Origin: Streptomyces wuyuanensis
GTDB taxonomy: Bacteria > Actinomycetota > Actinomycetes > Streptomycetales > Streptomycetaceae
Direction: 5' to 3'
NCBI RefSeq assembly: GCF_900103455.1
Contig: NZ_FNHI01000003.1
Span: 125,894 to 189,893, forward strand
Length of the DNA: 64,000 bases
The position numbers were made by a program, and so were the translations under genes. The notes beneath the pieces are model-generated. The model was not told where the DNA came from. It searched no databases and saw only the letters and a program-made list of their open reading frames with translations. Shown piece by piece: positions 1 through 8,393 of this stretch. How positions within the stretch are numbered: the first letter of the stretch is position 1; the number at the start of each line of letters is the position of its first letter.

Positions 1-176
1 ACGTCCTCCCGGGTGAGCCCGAGTTGCCGGCGACGGGCCGCCAGCCTGCGGCCGATGTCGCTGCCCGGTCGCCACGAGGTCCCGGTACCCGGTCCCTCGG
101 GAGATCCGGCGCCCGGTCCGTTCGGGGTACCCGGTCCGTTCGGGGTACCCGGTGCGTCGGGGGATGCGCTCGGCAT
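1..176 (-). CDS. HTH regulator, N-terminal part (probably HTH/pyridoxamine-phosphate-oxidase-like protein)
   Basis: This gene runs off the left edge; only the first 58 codons are visible. The ATG at 176 is preceded by AGAGGTGA at normal spacing. Residues 1-35 are a Pro/Gly/Asn-rich linker containing the hexapeptide GTPNGP twice. From about residue 39 the reading (SDIGRRLAARRRQLGLTRED) is the first helix of an XRE-type helix-turn-helix domain. In Streptomyces, proteins starting this way next to universal stress genes often continue into a pyridoxamine 5'-phosphate oxidase-like split barrel, but that part is outside the window, so the fusion is inference. A GGGCCG-NN-CGGCCC palindrome lies 77 bp upstream, shared with other genes of the stress island. 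Confidence 0.7.
   Translation of the reverse strand, partial: MPSASPDAPGTPNGPGTPNGPGAGSPEGPGTGTSWRPGSDIGRRLAARRRQLGLTRED
115..150. repeat. 18-bp tandem duplication inside the HTH gene linker
   Basis: The 18-mer ggtccgttcggggtaccc occurs twice back to back (115-132 and 133-150). It is in frame (18 = 6 codons) and encodes the duplicated GTPNGP linker of the reverse-strand HTH protein, so copy-number change would lengthen the linker without breaking the frame. Confidence 0.85.
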
Positions 177-252
177 CGTCGTTCACCTCTCGTCACATCC
201 GGTCGGCAGCGGAGACCCGTTCAGCGTGTCCGGCACCGCGTCCGGGCCGCTT

Positions 253-266
253 GGGCCGGACGGCCC
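253..266. promoter_or_regulatory. Palindrome GGGCCG-NN-CGGCCC, candidate stress-regulon operator (copy 1)
   Basis: A perfect 6-2-6 inverted repeat with spacer GA, 77 bp upstream of the reverse-strand HTH gene start. The same arms recur at 1534 and 12425. It is proposed as a binding site for the DevR/OsdR-like regulator encoded at 13181; no binding evidence is available here. Confidence 0.5.
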
Positions 267-335
267 CGCGGTGGTCCCTCTGGGCCCACCCGGGACGCAC
301 GCACCGGGCGTACGGCGCCGGGCCGGGTCATGCGC

Positions 336-1247
336 TCAGTCGTGGGCCACGACGGCCACCGGAGATTCGCAGTGGTGGATCACCGCATGGGTCACGGGCC
401 CGACGTGTGCACCGACGCGCGAGGTGCGGACCCGCCGGCCCACGACCACGAGAGCGGCACCCTCGGCTGCGTGCACCAACCGCTCGGATGCGCCGCCGAC
501 CGGCACGAGTTCGTCGACGCCGACCGAAGGGTACCGCTGCCGCCAGGGCGCGAGGACCTTCCCGAGCTCTGCGACCACATCCGGCCGCATCTCCCGCAGG
601 GCCATTTCGAGTGCCAGCGCGTCCCGTCCGAAGGGCGGAAGCGACCAGCTGTGCACCGCGCCGAGGCGGCAACCGCGCAGGGCCGCCTCGCCGAACGCGA
701 AGTCCAGGACCGGTTCGCATGCCTCGCGGACGTCCACACCGACGACCACCGGGCCGGAATCGTCGGCGGCCTCCCGGCTCCGACCGGAACGCGGCCGGTC
801 CGCCGAGAGCGGCTCCGCGTACGCCTCGCCCTCCGGACGCGGCCGGCGGTCGGGCCGCACGAGGACGACCGGCCGGTCGGTCTCGATGATCGTCGCCATC
901 GCCACGGACCCGAGGAGGAATCCCCTGACGCTCCCCAGGCCGCGGGAGCCGAGCACCACGAGCTCGGCCTCGGCCGCTTCGCGGGCCAGGACGGGCGGGG
1001 GCCTGCCGGACAGCCGGTCCACGCGGACCTCGAGTCCGGGGCACCCGGCGCGCAGGGCTTGCGCGGTGCCGGACAGCACGTCGTCGCCCGAGCCCCCCTC
1101 GTCCGCGCCGCCACGGGGCGGATCCGGCGAGTCCGCCACGAGTACGAGGCGCAGGGCGACCTTCCGCAGTACGGCTTCGCGGGCCGCCCACTCGGCCGCG
1201 GCGGCACTCTCGGCTGATCCGTCCACACCGACGGTCACATGCGGCAT
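336..1247 (-). CDS. Universal stress protein, tandem UspA domains
   Basis: A 303-aa cytoplasmic protein of two UspA domains. Domain 1 starts at residue 4 (VTVGVDGS) and carries the ATP-binding signature G-2x-G-9x-G(S/T) in GSRGLGSVRGFLLGSV. Domain 2 starts near residue 168 (VVVGVDV), but its nucleotide loop (GRRVRTSRVGAHVG) is degenerate, so it may not bind ATP. The start at 1247 is chosen over a longer open frame to 1355 because GGAGGT lies just upstream and MPHVTVGVDGS is the family start; the extra upstream codons would only read a tandem repeat. Such double USPs belong to the DevR/OsdR hypoxia regulon in actinobacteria. It is transcribed away from the Rv1733c-like gene, across an intergenic region holding an 8-bp repeat array and a candidate operator. 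Confidence 0.92.
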   Translation of the reverse strand: MPHVTVGVDGSAESAAAAEWAAREAVLRKVALRLVLVADSPDPPRGGADEGGSGDDVLSGTAQALRAGCPGLEVRVDRLSGRPPPVLAREAAEAELVVLGSRGLGSVRGFLLGSVAMATIIETDRPVVLVRPDRRPRPEGEAYAEPLSADRPRSGRSREAADDSGPVVVGVDVREACEPVLDFAFGEAALRGCRLGAVHSWSLPPFGRDALALEMALREMRPDVVAELGKVLAPWRQRYPSVGVDELVPVGGASERLVHAAEGAALVVVGRRVRTSRVGAHVGPVTHAVIHHCESPVAVVAHD

Positions 1248-1275
1248 GACGACGACCTCCTGGGGAACGAACGGC

Positions 1276-1371
1276 GGGACCACGGGACCACGGGACCACG
1301 GGACCACGGGACCACGGGACCACGGGACCACGGGACCACGCGACCACGCGACCACGCGACCACGCGACCAC
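1276..1371. repeat. 8-bp tandem repeat array, 12 copies
   Basis: Eight consecutive copies of GGGACCAC (1276-1339) are followed by four of GCGACCAC (1340-1371) and a partial unit. The array lies 29-124 bp upstream of the USP start at 1247, in the divergent promoter region. As 8 is not a multiple of 3, all frames stay open through it and it generates spurious WSRGPVVP-type repeat ORFs. The two unit variants in separate blocks suggest expansion by slippage. Confidence 0.95.
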
Positions 1372-1533
1372 GGGACCGGCGGTGGCGGTGACGGCGGGAC
1401 TCGAGGGGCCCGCAGGGGGAGCGACGGGGACGGCGGGGCTCGGGTCGACGCGGCGGCGGGCGCCGACGGCCTGCCCGGACTTCAGCCTCCCCGCGCGGGA
1501 GCGGCGGAGGCAGAGTCCGAACGGCCCCCGGAA

Positions 1534-1547
1534 GGGCCGACCGGCCC
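1534..1547. promoter_or_regulatory. Palindrome GGGCCG-NN-CGGCCC, candidate stress-regulon operator (copy 2)
   Basis: A perfect 6-2-6 inverted repeat with spacer AC, in the divergent region between the USP gene (start 1247) and the Rv1733c-like gene (start 1676). It is 129 bp upstream of the latter. Same arms as the sites at 253 and 12425. Confidence 0.55.
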
Positions 1548-1675
1548 ACGGCGGGGGACGGTCGCCCCTACGAGCCGCCCCGGCGAAGGACGCAGAGTGG
1601 GGTGAGCACGCGGGGTGAGCGCGACCATCACGCCGGACTCGCGAGCCACGGGCGGTTTCAGCAGGGAGGCCCGTC

Positions 1676-2314
1676 ATGCCGCATGATCTCTCCGAGCCCC
1701 AGCAGCAGGGAACGGCGCGGAACACCTTGTGGCGGCATCTGCTCCGCGCCGCCGGCCGGGACACGGGGCCGCTCGTCCGCCCGGCCGACCGCGTGCACAG
1801 CCGGCTGGTGACGGCATGCGCGCTCGCCGTGGTGGTGGCACTCGCGCTGGCCGTAGCAGCCGCCTGGGGGACGTGGAGCGCCGAGCACCGGCGCGCCCTG
1901 AACGACCAACGGCAGAGGCAGCAGGTCGTCGCCACGACCCTGGCGCCAGCGGAGGGGAGGGCGGGCGACAGCGGGTCCGGCTTCTCCAACGAGGCTCTCG
2001 CCGAAGCGACGTGGAAGGGCCCCGGGATACTCCGGCACAAGGGCCTCGTGGAGGTACCGGTCGGCACTCCGGCCGGAAGCCCGGTCCGGATCTGGGTCGA
2101 CGAGGACGGAGGGGTCACGACGAGTCCCCGTACCGACTCGGATGTGATCATGGCATCGGCGCTCGCCGGCGTGTCGGTGTTCGCCGTCCTCTCGGCCGCG
2201 TCCCTGGGCCTCTTCCACCTCCGTGCGCGCCGGCTGGAGCGGCGGACACTGGAGACATGGGAAACGGAATGGGCCGTCGTCGAACCGCGGTGGTCCGGCC
2301 GCCCGGGAGCCTGA
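1676..2314 (+). CDS. Rv1733c-family membrane protein
   Basis: A 212-aa protein with two transmembrane helices, at about residues 44-65 and 161-180. Between them is an extracytoplasmic loop of roughly 95 residues containing the family segment VPVGTPAGSPVRIWVD. This layout (basic N-terminus, helix, loop with small-residue motif, second helix, charged tail) is that of the Rv1733c family, whose M. tuberculosis member is a DosR-regulon membrane protein of unknown biochemical role. The ATG is preceded by GGGAGG. It lies beside universal stress genes, consistent with hypoxia/dormancy co-regulation, and is divergent from the 336-1247 USP. No catalytic motif is visible. Confidence 0.85.
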   Translation: MPHDLSEPQQQGTARNTLWRHLLRAAGRDTGPLVRPADRVHSRLVTACALAVVVALALAVAAAWGTWSAEHRRALNDQRQRQQVVATTLAPAEGRAGDSGSGFSNEALAEATWKGPGILRHKGLVEVPVGTPAGSPVRIWVDEDGGVTTSPRTDSDVIMASALAGVSVFAVLSAASLGLFHLRARRLERRTLETWETEWAVVEPRWSGRPGA

Positions 2315-2495
2315 CGAGCGGCGCGGCCCCTTCCGTCCCGGCCTGAGCCGCCGGGCGGGCAGCGGCTCCCGGCGCGAGCCGGCCCCCACGGGCCGCGACG
2401 GTGCCGGACCCCGAAGGCGGTCCCCGGCCGCGCCATCACCGGCCCGAACCGTGCCATCGCCGGTGGAGCGTCGCCCCTGGGGCGGGGAGGGAGTC

Positions 2496-3455
2496 ATGGA
2501 CGAGGCAGCCGTGAACGACGAAGCCGAGGCAGCCGTGAACAACGAATCCATGGACGAGGGAGCCGCGGACGAGACGGCCATGGGGGGCCCTGCCATCGAC
2601 GGCGTCACCGCGGAACGCGAGGTGATCGTCGGTCTGGACCCTCGGTACCCATCGCGTGCGGCGGTCTCGTGGGCGGCCGAGGAGGCCCGGCTCAGGCGCC
2701 TGCCCCTGAGACTGGTGGTTGCCGTGCCGTGGCTCGGGGGCACCCGGCACCGCGACGACGAACCGCAGCGCCCGTCATTGCGCGCGCAGGCCACGCAGGT
2801 GCTGGAGTCGGCCGCTGGATGGGCCGGGGGCGACAACCCGCCGCCGGAACTGATCATGGAGGTGTACGACGGAAGCCCCGTCGCCGGTCTGACCGCCGGT
2901 TCCCGGCACGCGCAGTCGGTCGTGGTCGGCTCACACGGCCTCAACCGCCTCAAGGAGCTGCTCAGCGCCGGTTCGGTCGTCGCGCCCCTCACCGCCCGGG
3001 CCCGCTGCCCGGTCGTCGTGGTGCGCGAACCGCTGTCCGCGCGTGCCGGCCCGCCGCACCTGGTCGTGGGTGTCGACGCGGACTCCCCCTCCACCGCCGC
3101 CATCGGGTTCGCCTTTGCCGAGGCGGCCGTGCGTGGCGTCGCGCTGAGCGCGGTCTCCGTGAGGGAGCCGCCCTTACTGCCGTTCACGCACCGGGAGCGC
3201 GCGAGGGAGCGGCAGCGCGGGCTGCTCGCGGAGGCCGTCGCCGGCTGGTCGGGCAGGCACCCCGGCGTGGCAGTGGCCCAAGAGGTGCTCGTCGGCGACC
3301 CGGTGGAGGAACTTGTGGGGGCTTCCTCGACGGCGCTCGCGGTCGTCGTCGGCCGGTCGCACCGCCATCTCGGCACCGGCATCGGACTGGGCCGGGTGGT
3401 GCACGGGTTGCTGCACCGTGCGAGCTGCCCGGTCATCGTCGTTCCCCCGCCGTGA
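2496..3455 (+). CDS. Universal stress protein, tandem UspA domains, acidic N-terminal extension
   Basis: A 319-aa double-UspA protein. About 35 N-terminal residues are acidic and low in complexity (repeats of AAVN/DE and M-D-E), then domain 1 begins at REVIVGLDP. Its nucleotide loop is GSHGLNRLKELLSAGS, one residue longer than the canonical G-2x-G-9x-G(S/T) spacing. Domain 2 begins at HLVVGVDADSP near residue 190 and ends with a recognisable but altered loop. The ATG at 2496 follows GGGAGGGAG and is favoured over upstream codons of the same open frame. Role: nucleotide-sensing stress protein of the hypoxia/stationary-phase island; exact function unknown. Confidence 0.9.
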   Translation: MDEAAVNDEAEAAVNNESMDEGAADETAMGGPAIDGVTAEREVIVGLDPRYPSRAAVSWAAEEARLRRLPLRLVVAVPWLGGTRHRDDEPQRPSLRAQATQVLESAAGWAGGDNPPPELIMEVYDGSPVAGLTAGSRHAQSVVVGSHGLNRLKELLSAGSVVAPLTARARCPVVVVREPLSARAGPPHLVVGVDADSPSTAAIGFAFAEAAVRGVALSAVSVREPPLLPFTHRERARERQRGLLAEAVAGWSGRHPGVAVAQEVLVGDPVEELVGASSTALAVVVGRSHRHLGTGIGLGRVVHGLLHRASCPVIVVPPP

Positions 3456-3692
3456 GGCCGTCGCGCGGTCACCGCGGGGCGGCCGGGAACGGCCCTGCGG
3501 TCCACCGCCGAAGAGCACCCCGACGGTGGGCACCGATGTTCCCTCCCCCCGGCCGGTGCCGCCGCGGCGGGCGGGACGCGCTGGCGCGGCATGGTGCCCG
3601 GGGCGATTCTGGAGGGGGTGCACTCCTCCCCGTGCCTCTCGTGCGCCCCGTCGCTCCTCGGAGTCCGACGACAGTGAGGAGGCGGGCCGTCG

Positions 3693-4730
3693 ATGGTGGA
3701 CAAGAGGGCCGAGCGCATCGCGCGGCTGATCGAACCACTGCGGGTGAAGCCGGGTTCGCGGGTGAACCTGCGCAAGGACTTCGACCCCCGTTACCAGGCC
3801 GGCCTCAAGAAGGAGACCGGCGTCGAGCTGCTGAGGGCGGGTGTCTCGCTGCTCGCCGAGTACCAGGACCGGCTGGCGGCCCAGGACACGTTCGGTGTGC
3901 TGCTCTGCCTCCAGGCGCTGGACGCCGGGGGCAAGGACGGCACGATCCGGCACGTGATGAGCGGGGTGAACCCGCAGGGCGTGAAGGTCAGCAGCTTCAA
4001 GGTGCCGTCCGCCGAGGAGCTCGACCACGACTACCTGTGGCGCTATGCGCGCAGGCTGCCCGCTCGCGGCGACATCGCCATCTTCAACCGCTCGCACTAC
4101 GAGGAGGTCCTGGTCGTACGGGTGCATCCGGAGAACCTGGACCGGCAGCGGCTGCCGCGGGACGCACGGGGCCCGGAGATCTGGGACCGCCGGTACCGGG
4201 AGATCAACGGCTGGGAGCGGTATCTGACGGACAACGGGTTCAAGGTGGTGAAGGTCTTCCTGAACCTGTCCAAGGAGGAGCAGCGGGTCCGTTTCCTGAA
4301 GCGGATCGATCTGCCGGAGAAGAACTGGAAGTTCTCCGCCTCGGACGCCCTGGAGCGCCGGCGGTGGGACGACTACCAGCGGGCGTTCTCCGAGATGCTG
4401 TCGGCGACCAGCACCGAGTGGGCACCGTGGTACGTCGTGCCCGCGGACCGGAAGTGGTTCGCGCGCATCTGCACCGCGGCGGTGCTCGCCCACACGCTGA
4501 TGGACATCGATCCCCGGTACCCGGTCGTCGGCAAGGCGGCCCGGCTGGACCTCCGCGCGGCCCGGCGCGAACTGGAGGCCGAGGCTCCCGAAGGCGCCCC
4601 CGCCGATCCCTATGCGGCAGCGCACCCCGGGGCCCGTGGCCGCGGCGGGCGGAGCCGAGGCGACCGTGGTGCCGGGGCGAAGGACTCGCCGGCCGGGGCG
4701 CCTCCGGCGAAACGGCGCAAGCGGACCTGA
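3693..4730 (+). CDS. ppk2: Polyphosphate kinase 2 family protein
   Basis: A 345-aa PPK2-family phosphotransferase, expected to move phosphate between polyphosphate and nucleotides. Visible motifs: Walker A-like loop LDAGGKDGT at residues 76-84, Walker B region GDIAIFNRSHYE at 126-137, and the arginine-containing lid segment QRVRFLKRID downstream. The last about 50 residues are an added Ala/Gly/Lys/Arg-rich basic tail (ends KRRKRT) beyond the usual catalytic core. GGAGG lies 11 nt before the ATG. Placement next to universal stress genes fits energy buffering under low oxygen. Whether it prefers NDP or NMP substrates cannot be decided from sequence alone. Confidence 0.92.
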   Translation: MVDKRAERIARLIEPLRVKPGSRVNLRKDFDPRYQAGLKKETGVELLRAGVSLLAEYQDRLAAQDTFGVLLCLQALDAGGKDGTIRHVMSGVNPQGVKVSSFKVPSAEELDHDYLWRYARRLPARGDIAIFNRSHYEEVLVVRVHPENLDRQRLPRDARGPEIWDRRYREINGWERYLTDNGFKVVKVFLNLSKEEQRVRFLKRIDLPEKNWKFSASDALERRRWDDYQRAFSEMLSATSTEWAPWYVVPADRKWFARICTAAVLAHTLMDIDPRYPVVGKAARLDLRAARRELEAEAPEGAPADPYAAAHPGARGRGGRSRGDRGAGAKDSPAGAPPAKRRKRT

Positions 4731-4809
4731 GGGTGTCCCGTGGACACCACCGGGCGGGTCTGGCGGGGCGCCCGGGGCCGGGCGGATCGGTCCGGACCGG
4801 AGGCCGAAG

Positions 4810-5301
4810 ATGACAACGCAGCCGAACCGGCCGGCGGGGGATCCCGGGACGCCCGTCCCCTGGTACGCCCGCTCCCCGCACGACGGCGCGTCCGCACTCG
4901 GCGTGGAGCCGGCGGCAGGCCTCTCCTCGGCCCGGGCGGGCGCACTGACGAGCACGTTCGACGGCAGGCGGATGAACCGGGTGGCGCCGGCGCAGCTCGC
5001 CCTCGTGGTGCTGGTGACCCAGACGGACGGTTTCCGCGGCATCCTCGGCACCACCGAGTTCGATCCGCGCCAGTTCGGTCGGGCGCCGCTGTCCGCCGTC
5101 GCGCTCCTGCTCCTGTGGGAGCTCGGCAAGTTCCCGGCCCGCAGCTCACGGCCGGGGGCGAGGGCCGTGCCCGAGCCGGGGCCGGTATCGGCGCCCGGGC
5201 CGCTTCCGGCGCCGGGGCCCGGGTCCGCGTCGGGTCCAGGGGCGAAGCGCGGGGCGGGGACCGGGGCGAAGAGGGAACGCGAGAAGCGGATCGATGACTG
5301 A
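4810..5301 (+). pseudogene. Remnant of a cation-transporting P-type ATPase (core deleted)
   Basis: A 163-aa open frame starting at an ATG with GGAGG at 4799-4803. Residues 18-45 (VPWYARSP...ALGVEPAAGLSSA) match the N-terminal domain of Ca2+/Mg2+-type P-type ATPases. Residues 55-108 (MNRVAPAQLALVVLVTQTDG, then FDPRQFGRAPLSAVALLLLWELGKF) match the extreme C-terminus of the same family. Everything between is missing: the DKTGT phosphorylation site, the actuator and nucleotide domains and most membrane helices. The last about 55 residues are Pro/Gly/Ala filler. It cannot pump ions. Either it is a deletion relic still in frame, or it has been kept as a small membrane protein, as its intact start and 8-bp overlap with the SulP gene would allow. 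Confidence 0.6.
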
Positions 5302-7015
5302 CCGGACCCCGGTACCGGGGGGCGGCCTCCACCGGGCCGTTCCCGGCCTCGCGGTGCTCGGTGCGTACCGGCGGGACTGGCTGCGCGGTGACCTGCCGGC
5401 CGGTTTCGCCGTCGCCGCCTACCTCGTGCCGCAGGTCATGGCGTACGCGACGGTCGCCGGACTGCCGCCGGTGGTGGGCCTGTGGGCGATCCTGCCTGGC
5501 CTCGCCATGTATGCGCTGCTTGGCACGTCACGGCTGCTGTCGGTCGGTCCCGAGTCGACGACCGCGCTGATGACCGCGGCCGTCGTCGCGCCTCTCGCCG
5601 GGGGCGACCCCGTGCGCTACGCCGTCCTGGCCTCCGCTCTGGCCGTCGCCGTCGGCCTCATGTGCCTCGTGGCGTGGGCGGCCCGGCTCGGGTTCGTCGC
5701 CGATCTGCTGTCGCGGCCCGTGCTGGTGGGTTATCTCACCGGCGTGGCGCTGATCATGATGGTCGATCAGCTGACCGAACTGACGGGCGTACCGACGGAG
5801 GGTTCGGGCTTCCTCCCTCAGCTCGCGTCCTTCCTGTCGCATCTGTCGGAGGCGCATGCGGGAACGGTCGTCCTCAGCGCCCTGTCCCTGGTCCTGCTCT
5901 TCGGGGCGCTGGGTCTCCCCCGCGCGTTTCCCGGTCCGCTGCTGGTGGTGGCGCTCGGGACGGCCGCCGTGGCGGTGTTCGATCTCCAGGCCCGCGGCAT
6001 CGCGGTGGTGGGAGAGGTCCCGGCCGGTCTGCCCGGCTTCGCCCTGCCGGACCTCGCCGAAATCCCCGGGCTGCTGCTGCCGGCCGTCGGGGTTCTGCTG
6101 GTCGGTTACACCGACTTCATTCTCACGGCGCGCGCCTTCGTCGCGGAGGACGGCGGACCGCGGCTGGACCCCAACCGGGAGCTGCTGGCCCTGGGCGCGG
6201 CGAACCTCGGCGCAGGTGTGCTGCGGGGCTTCCCGGTGAGCAGCAGCGCGAGTCGGACGGCGCTCGCCCGGTCGGCGGGCGCGCACACGCAGGTCTACGG
6301 GCTCGTCGCCGGCGCCCTCGTGGTCGCGGTGCTGCTGTTCCTCGGTCCGCTGCTGCGCAGCACACCGACGGCCGTGCTGGGGGCACTGGTCGTCTACGCG
6401 GCGGTACGGATGATCGACCTGGCCGGGTACCGGCGTCTGGCGTCCTTCCGCCGCCGGGAGCTGCTGCTCGCCCTCGGCTGCCTGTTCGGGGTGCTCGTCG
6501 TGGACATCCTGTACGGAGTGTTGCTGGCCGTGGCCCTGTCGGTGGCAGAGCTGCTGACCCGGGTCGCGCGCCCGCACGACGCCGTCCAGGGCCTGGTACC
6601 GGGCATGGCGGGGATGCACGACGTGGACGACTACCCCGAGGCGCGGGTCGTCCCCGGGCTGCTGGTCTACCGCTACGACTCACCCCTGTTCTTCGCCAAC
6701 GCGGAGGACTTCCGCCGCCGCGTCCTGGCGGCCGTGGACGAACAGGAGAGCCCGGTGCGGTGGTTCGTGCTGAACACCGAGGCGAACGTGGAGGTCGACA
6801 TCACCGCGCTCGACTCCGTCGACGCCGTGCGCGAGGAACTGACCGGTCGCGGCATCGTCTTCGCCCTGGCACGCGTCAAGCAGGACCTGCGCGCGGAACT
6901 GGACGCCTACGGCCTGACCGCGTCGGTCGGCGAGGACCGGATCTTCCCCACGCTGCCGACCGCCGTGGAGGCGTACCGGTCCTGGGCGCGTGACCAGGGG
7001 AAGTCGGAGCGGTAG
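5294..7015 (+). CDS. SulP-family anion transporter with C-terminal STAS domain
   Basis: A 573-aa inner-membrane transporter. Residues 20-420 form the SulP core: the motif LVPQVMAYATVAGLPPVVGL opens it, followed by about a dozen hydrophobic helices and the SSSASRTA region near 315. Residues 440-560 are a cytoplasmic STAS domain (VDITALDSVDAV). SulP proteins exchange or co-transport anions such as sulfate, bicarbonate or dicarboxylates; the substrate is not predictable here. The ATG overlaps the end of the ATPase remnant by 8 bp, implying coupled expression. SulP genes are common neighbours of USP clusters in actinobacteria. Confidence 0.93.
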   Translation: MTDRTPVPGGGLHRAVPGLAVLGAYRRDWLRGDLPAGFAVAAYLVPQVMAYATVAGLPPVVGLWAILPGLAMYALLGTSRLLSVGPESTTALMTAAVVAPLAGGDPVRYAVLASALAVAVGLMCLVAWAARLGFVADLLSRPVLVGYLTGVALIMMVDQLTELTGVPTEGSGFLPQLASFLSHLSEAHAGTVVLSALSLVLLFGALGLPRAFPGPLLVVALGTAAVAVFDLQARGIAVVGEVPAGLPGFALPDLAEIPGLLLPAVGVLLVGYTDFILTARAFVAEDGGPRLDPNRELLALGAANLGAGVLRGFPVSSSASRTALARSAGAHTQVYGLVAGALVVAVLLFLGPLLRSTPTAVLGALVVYAAVRMIDLAGYRRLASFRRRELLLALGCLFGVLVVDILYGVLLAVALSVAELLTRVARPHDAVQGLVPGMAGMHDVDDYPEARVVPGLLVYRYDSPLFFANAEDFRRRVLAAVDEQESPVRWFVLNTEANVEVDITALDSVDAVREELTGRGIVFALARVKQDLRAELDAYGLTASVGEDRIFPTLPTAVEAYRSWARDQGKSER

Positions 7016-7335
7016 ACGGGGGCGGGAGGCGGCACACGGCGTGGCGCAGGCACTGCCACTCTCAGCAAAGCGGCGAAACCCGCTGCAAATAGCCGATTGC
7101 CCCCTCGGGGCCGTCGATCATGTTGCGCATGTCAGCTTCCAGTTCCGCCTCCGGCACCCGACCGTCGTCACGGGCGGACCGGCGTCACCGCTCGCCGTTC
7201 CCTCTCGCCGTGTTCGCATCGCTGCTGCGGCATCGGGACCTGATCCGGAGAACACGACGGCCCAAAGGGCCGCTCCGGCGCACCGGCCGTGCGGGGGAGC
7301 CTGCCGGGCGTCCGGCCGGCGGCAGCTACCCGGCC
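7016..7335. other. Intergenic region, probable promoter of the DUF4344 gene
   Basis: No convincing gene. A locally AT-richer patch at about 7060-7100 stands out and may hold the promoter of the downstream metallopeptidase gene. In-frame ATGs at 7120 and 7129 have no ribosome site. Confidence 0.4.
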
Positions 7336-8265
7336 GTGTCCCGGACGGTCGTCGCGGGCGTGCTGCTCGTCGCCGGCTTCGCCGTCGCCTCGTGCGGCGG
7401 CGACGGTGCCAAGGCCGACGCGAGCGGCAAGGTCACGATCCTCTACGAGGACGGCGCGATCAAGGCGAAGGACCGGCACGCCGTGACGGTGGTCCGGGAG
7501 TCCCGCGTGCTCGAGGAGGTCGCCGACTGGGTCGGCGAGTCGCTCGCCCTCCCCCACGACATGGTCGTGAAAGTCACCGACAGGGTCCCGCCGGGGGTCA
7601 CGGACGCGGTCACCCAGCCCGACGGCAGGACCGTCTACGTACCGCCCGCCTTTCTGACCCGGATCGAAGGGGTTCTCGCCAAGGTGGTGAAGACGGTCGA
7701 GCGCCCCGCCGTGATCCCCGGCACCGAATGGAACGCCGACGACCTGACCGCACTGTCGACCCAGTTCGTCTTCGGCCACGAGATGGGCCACGCCCTGCAG
7801 CGTCAGCTGCTGCTCGCGAACCTCGGCCTCGAGGAGGACGCCGCCGACGGCTTCGCGTCCTTCTACACCGTCAACGAGGTCGGTCCGGGCCCGTCGTTGG
7901 CCACCGCGGTTCTTTTCGACGAACTCGCCCGCGAGGAAGGAGAACTGACGCTGGAGGGGCTCTCGAGCGATCACCCCGTCACCCAGCAGCGCGTCTTCAA
8001 CTTCCTCTGCCACCTCGAGGGGAGCGACCCGAAGAAGTTCGACGCACCCCTGGTCGGCGCGGGATACCTCCCGAAGTCCCGCGCCCCGCTGTGCCCCCAG
8101 GCGTGGGCGATGCTGGACCACGGCTGGTGGACCCAGCTCGAACCGCATTTCAGCAAGGCGTACAGGGAAGAGGGAGACCGTGCGCAGCAGAGGTCACGCG
8201 ACCGGCTGATCGCGGAGACGGAGGCGCTCGGGAAGAAGCTCGACGAGATCCGCAGGGGGCAGTGA
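7336..8265 (+). CDS. DUF4344-type metallopeptidase, probable lipoprotein
   Basis: A 309-aa protein if the GTG at 7336 is used; the open frame reaches to 7120. The shorter form is preferred because it begins with a standard lipoprotein signal: VSRTVVAGVLLVAGFAVASC, where VASC is the lipobox. Neither start has a strong ribosome site, so this stays uncertain. The mature part carries the zinc-metallopeptidase motif HEMGH (in FVFGHEMGHALQRQ), followed after about 20 residues by EEDAADGFAS, which supplies the expected third ligand. This layout is that of DUF4344 metallopeptidases. Likely an extracytoplasmic, membrane-tethered protease of unknown substrate. It is convergent with the acyl-CoA dehydrogenase gene. 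Confidence 0.82.
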   Translation: MSRTVVAGVLLVAGFAVASCGGDGAKADASGKVTILYEDGAIKAKDRHAVTVVRESRVLEEVADWVGESLALPHDMVVKVTDRVPPGVTDAVTQPDGRTVYVPPAFLTRIEGVLAKVVKTVERPAVIPGTEWNADDLTALSTQFVFGHEMGHALQRQLLLANLGLEEDAADGFASFYTVNEVGPGPSLATAVLFDELAREEGELTLEGLSSDHPVTQQRVFNFLCHLEGSDPKKFDAPLVGAGYLPKSRAPLCPQAWAMLDHGWWTQLEPHFSKAYREEGDRAQQRSRDRLIAETEALGKKLDEIRRGQ

Positions 8266-8320
8266 GCGCCGGGGCCATCGGCTCCCGTCACCGCCGGGCA
8301 CCGACTCGCGGCGACCACGA

Positions 8321-8357
8321 CGACCGCCGCCACGGGTGGCCCCGGAGACGGCGGTCG
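8321..8357. terminator. Hairpin between convergent genes
   Basis: A 9-bp perfect stem (cgaccgccg / cggcggtcg) with a 19-nt loop, between the DUF4344 gene (ends 8265) and the acyl-CoA dehydrogenase gene (ends 8394). No T-run, as is usual in Streptomyces; it could serve both strands. Confidence 0.45.
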
Positions 8358-8393
8358 GCCCTTCGGACCGGCCGCCGCCTCCGCTGCGGGGTG

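Noticed and set aside
1276-1371. Possible CRISPR array
   Set aside because: Units of 8 bp are contiguous, without spacers, and there are no cas genes.
1235-1549. Reverse-strand frame with WSRGPVVP-type repeats, resembling a repeat protein
   Set aside because: It is produced by the 8-bp DNA repeat, which keeps every frame open; no ribosome site and no codon bias.
328-2457. 709-aa reverse open frame
   Set aside because: Arg/Pro/Gly-rich shadow of the Usp and Rv1733c-like genes; it contains no recognisable domain.
4788-4799. Palindrome cggtccggaccg before the ATPase remnant, considered as a fourth stress-regulon operator
   Set aside because: Its arms do not match GGGCCG/CGGCCC and it abuts the ribosome site; likely chance in GC-rich DNA.
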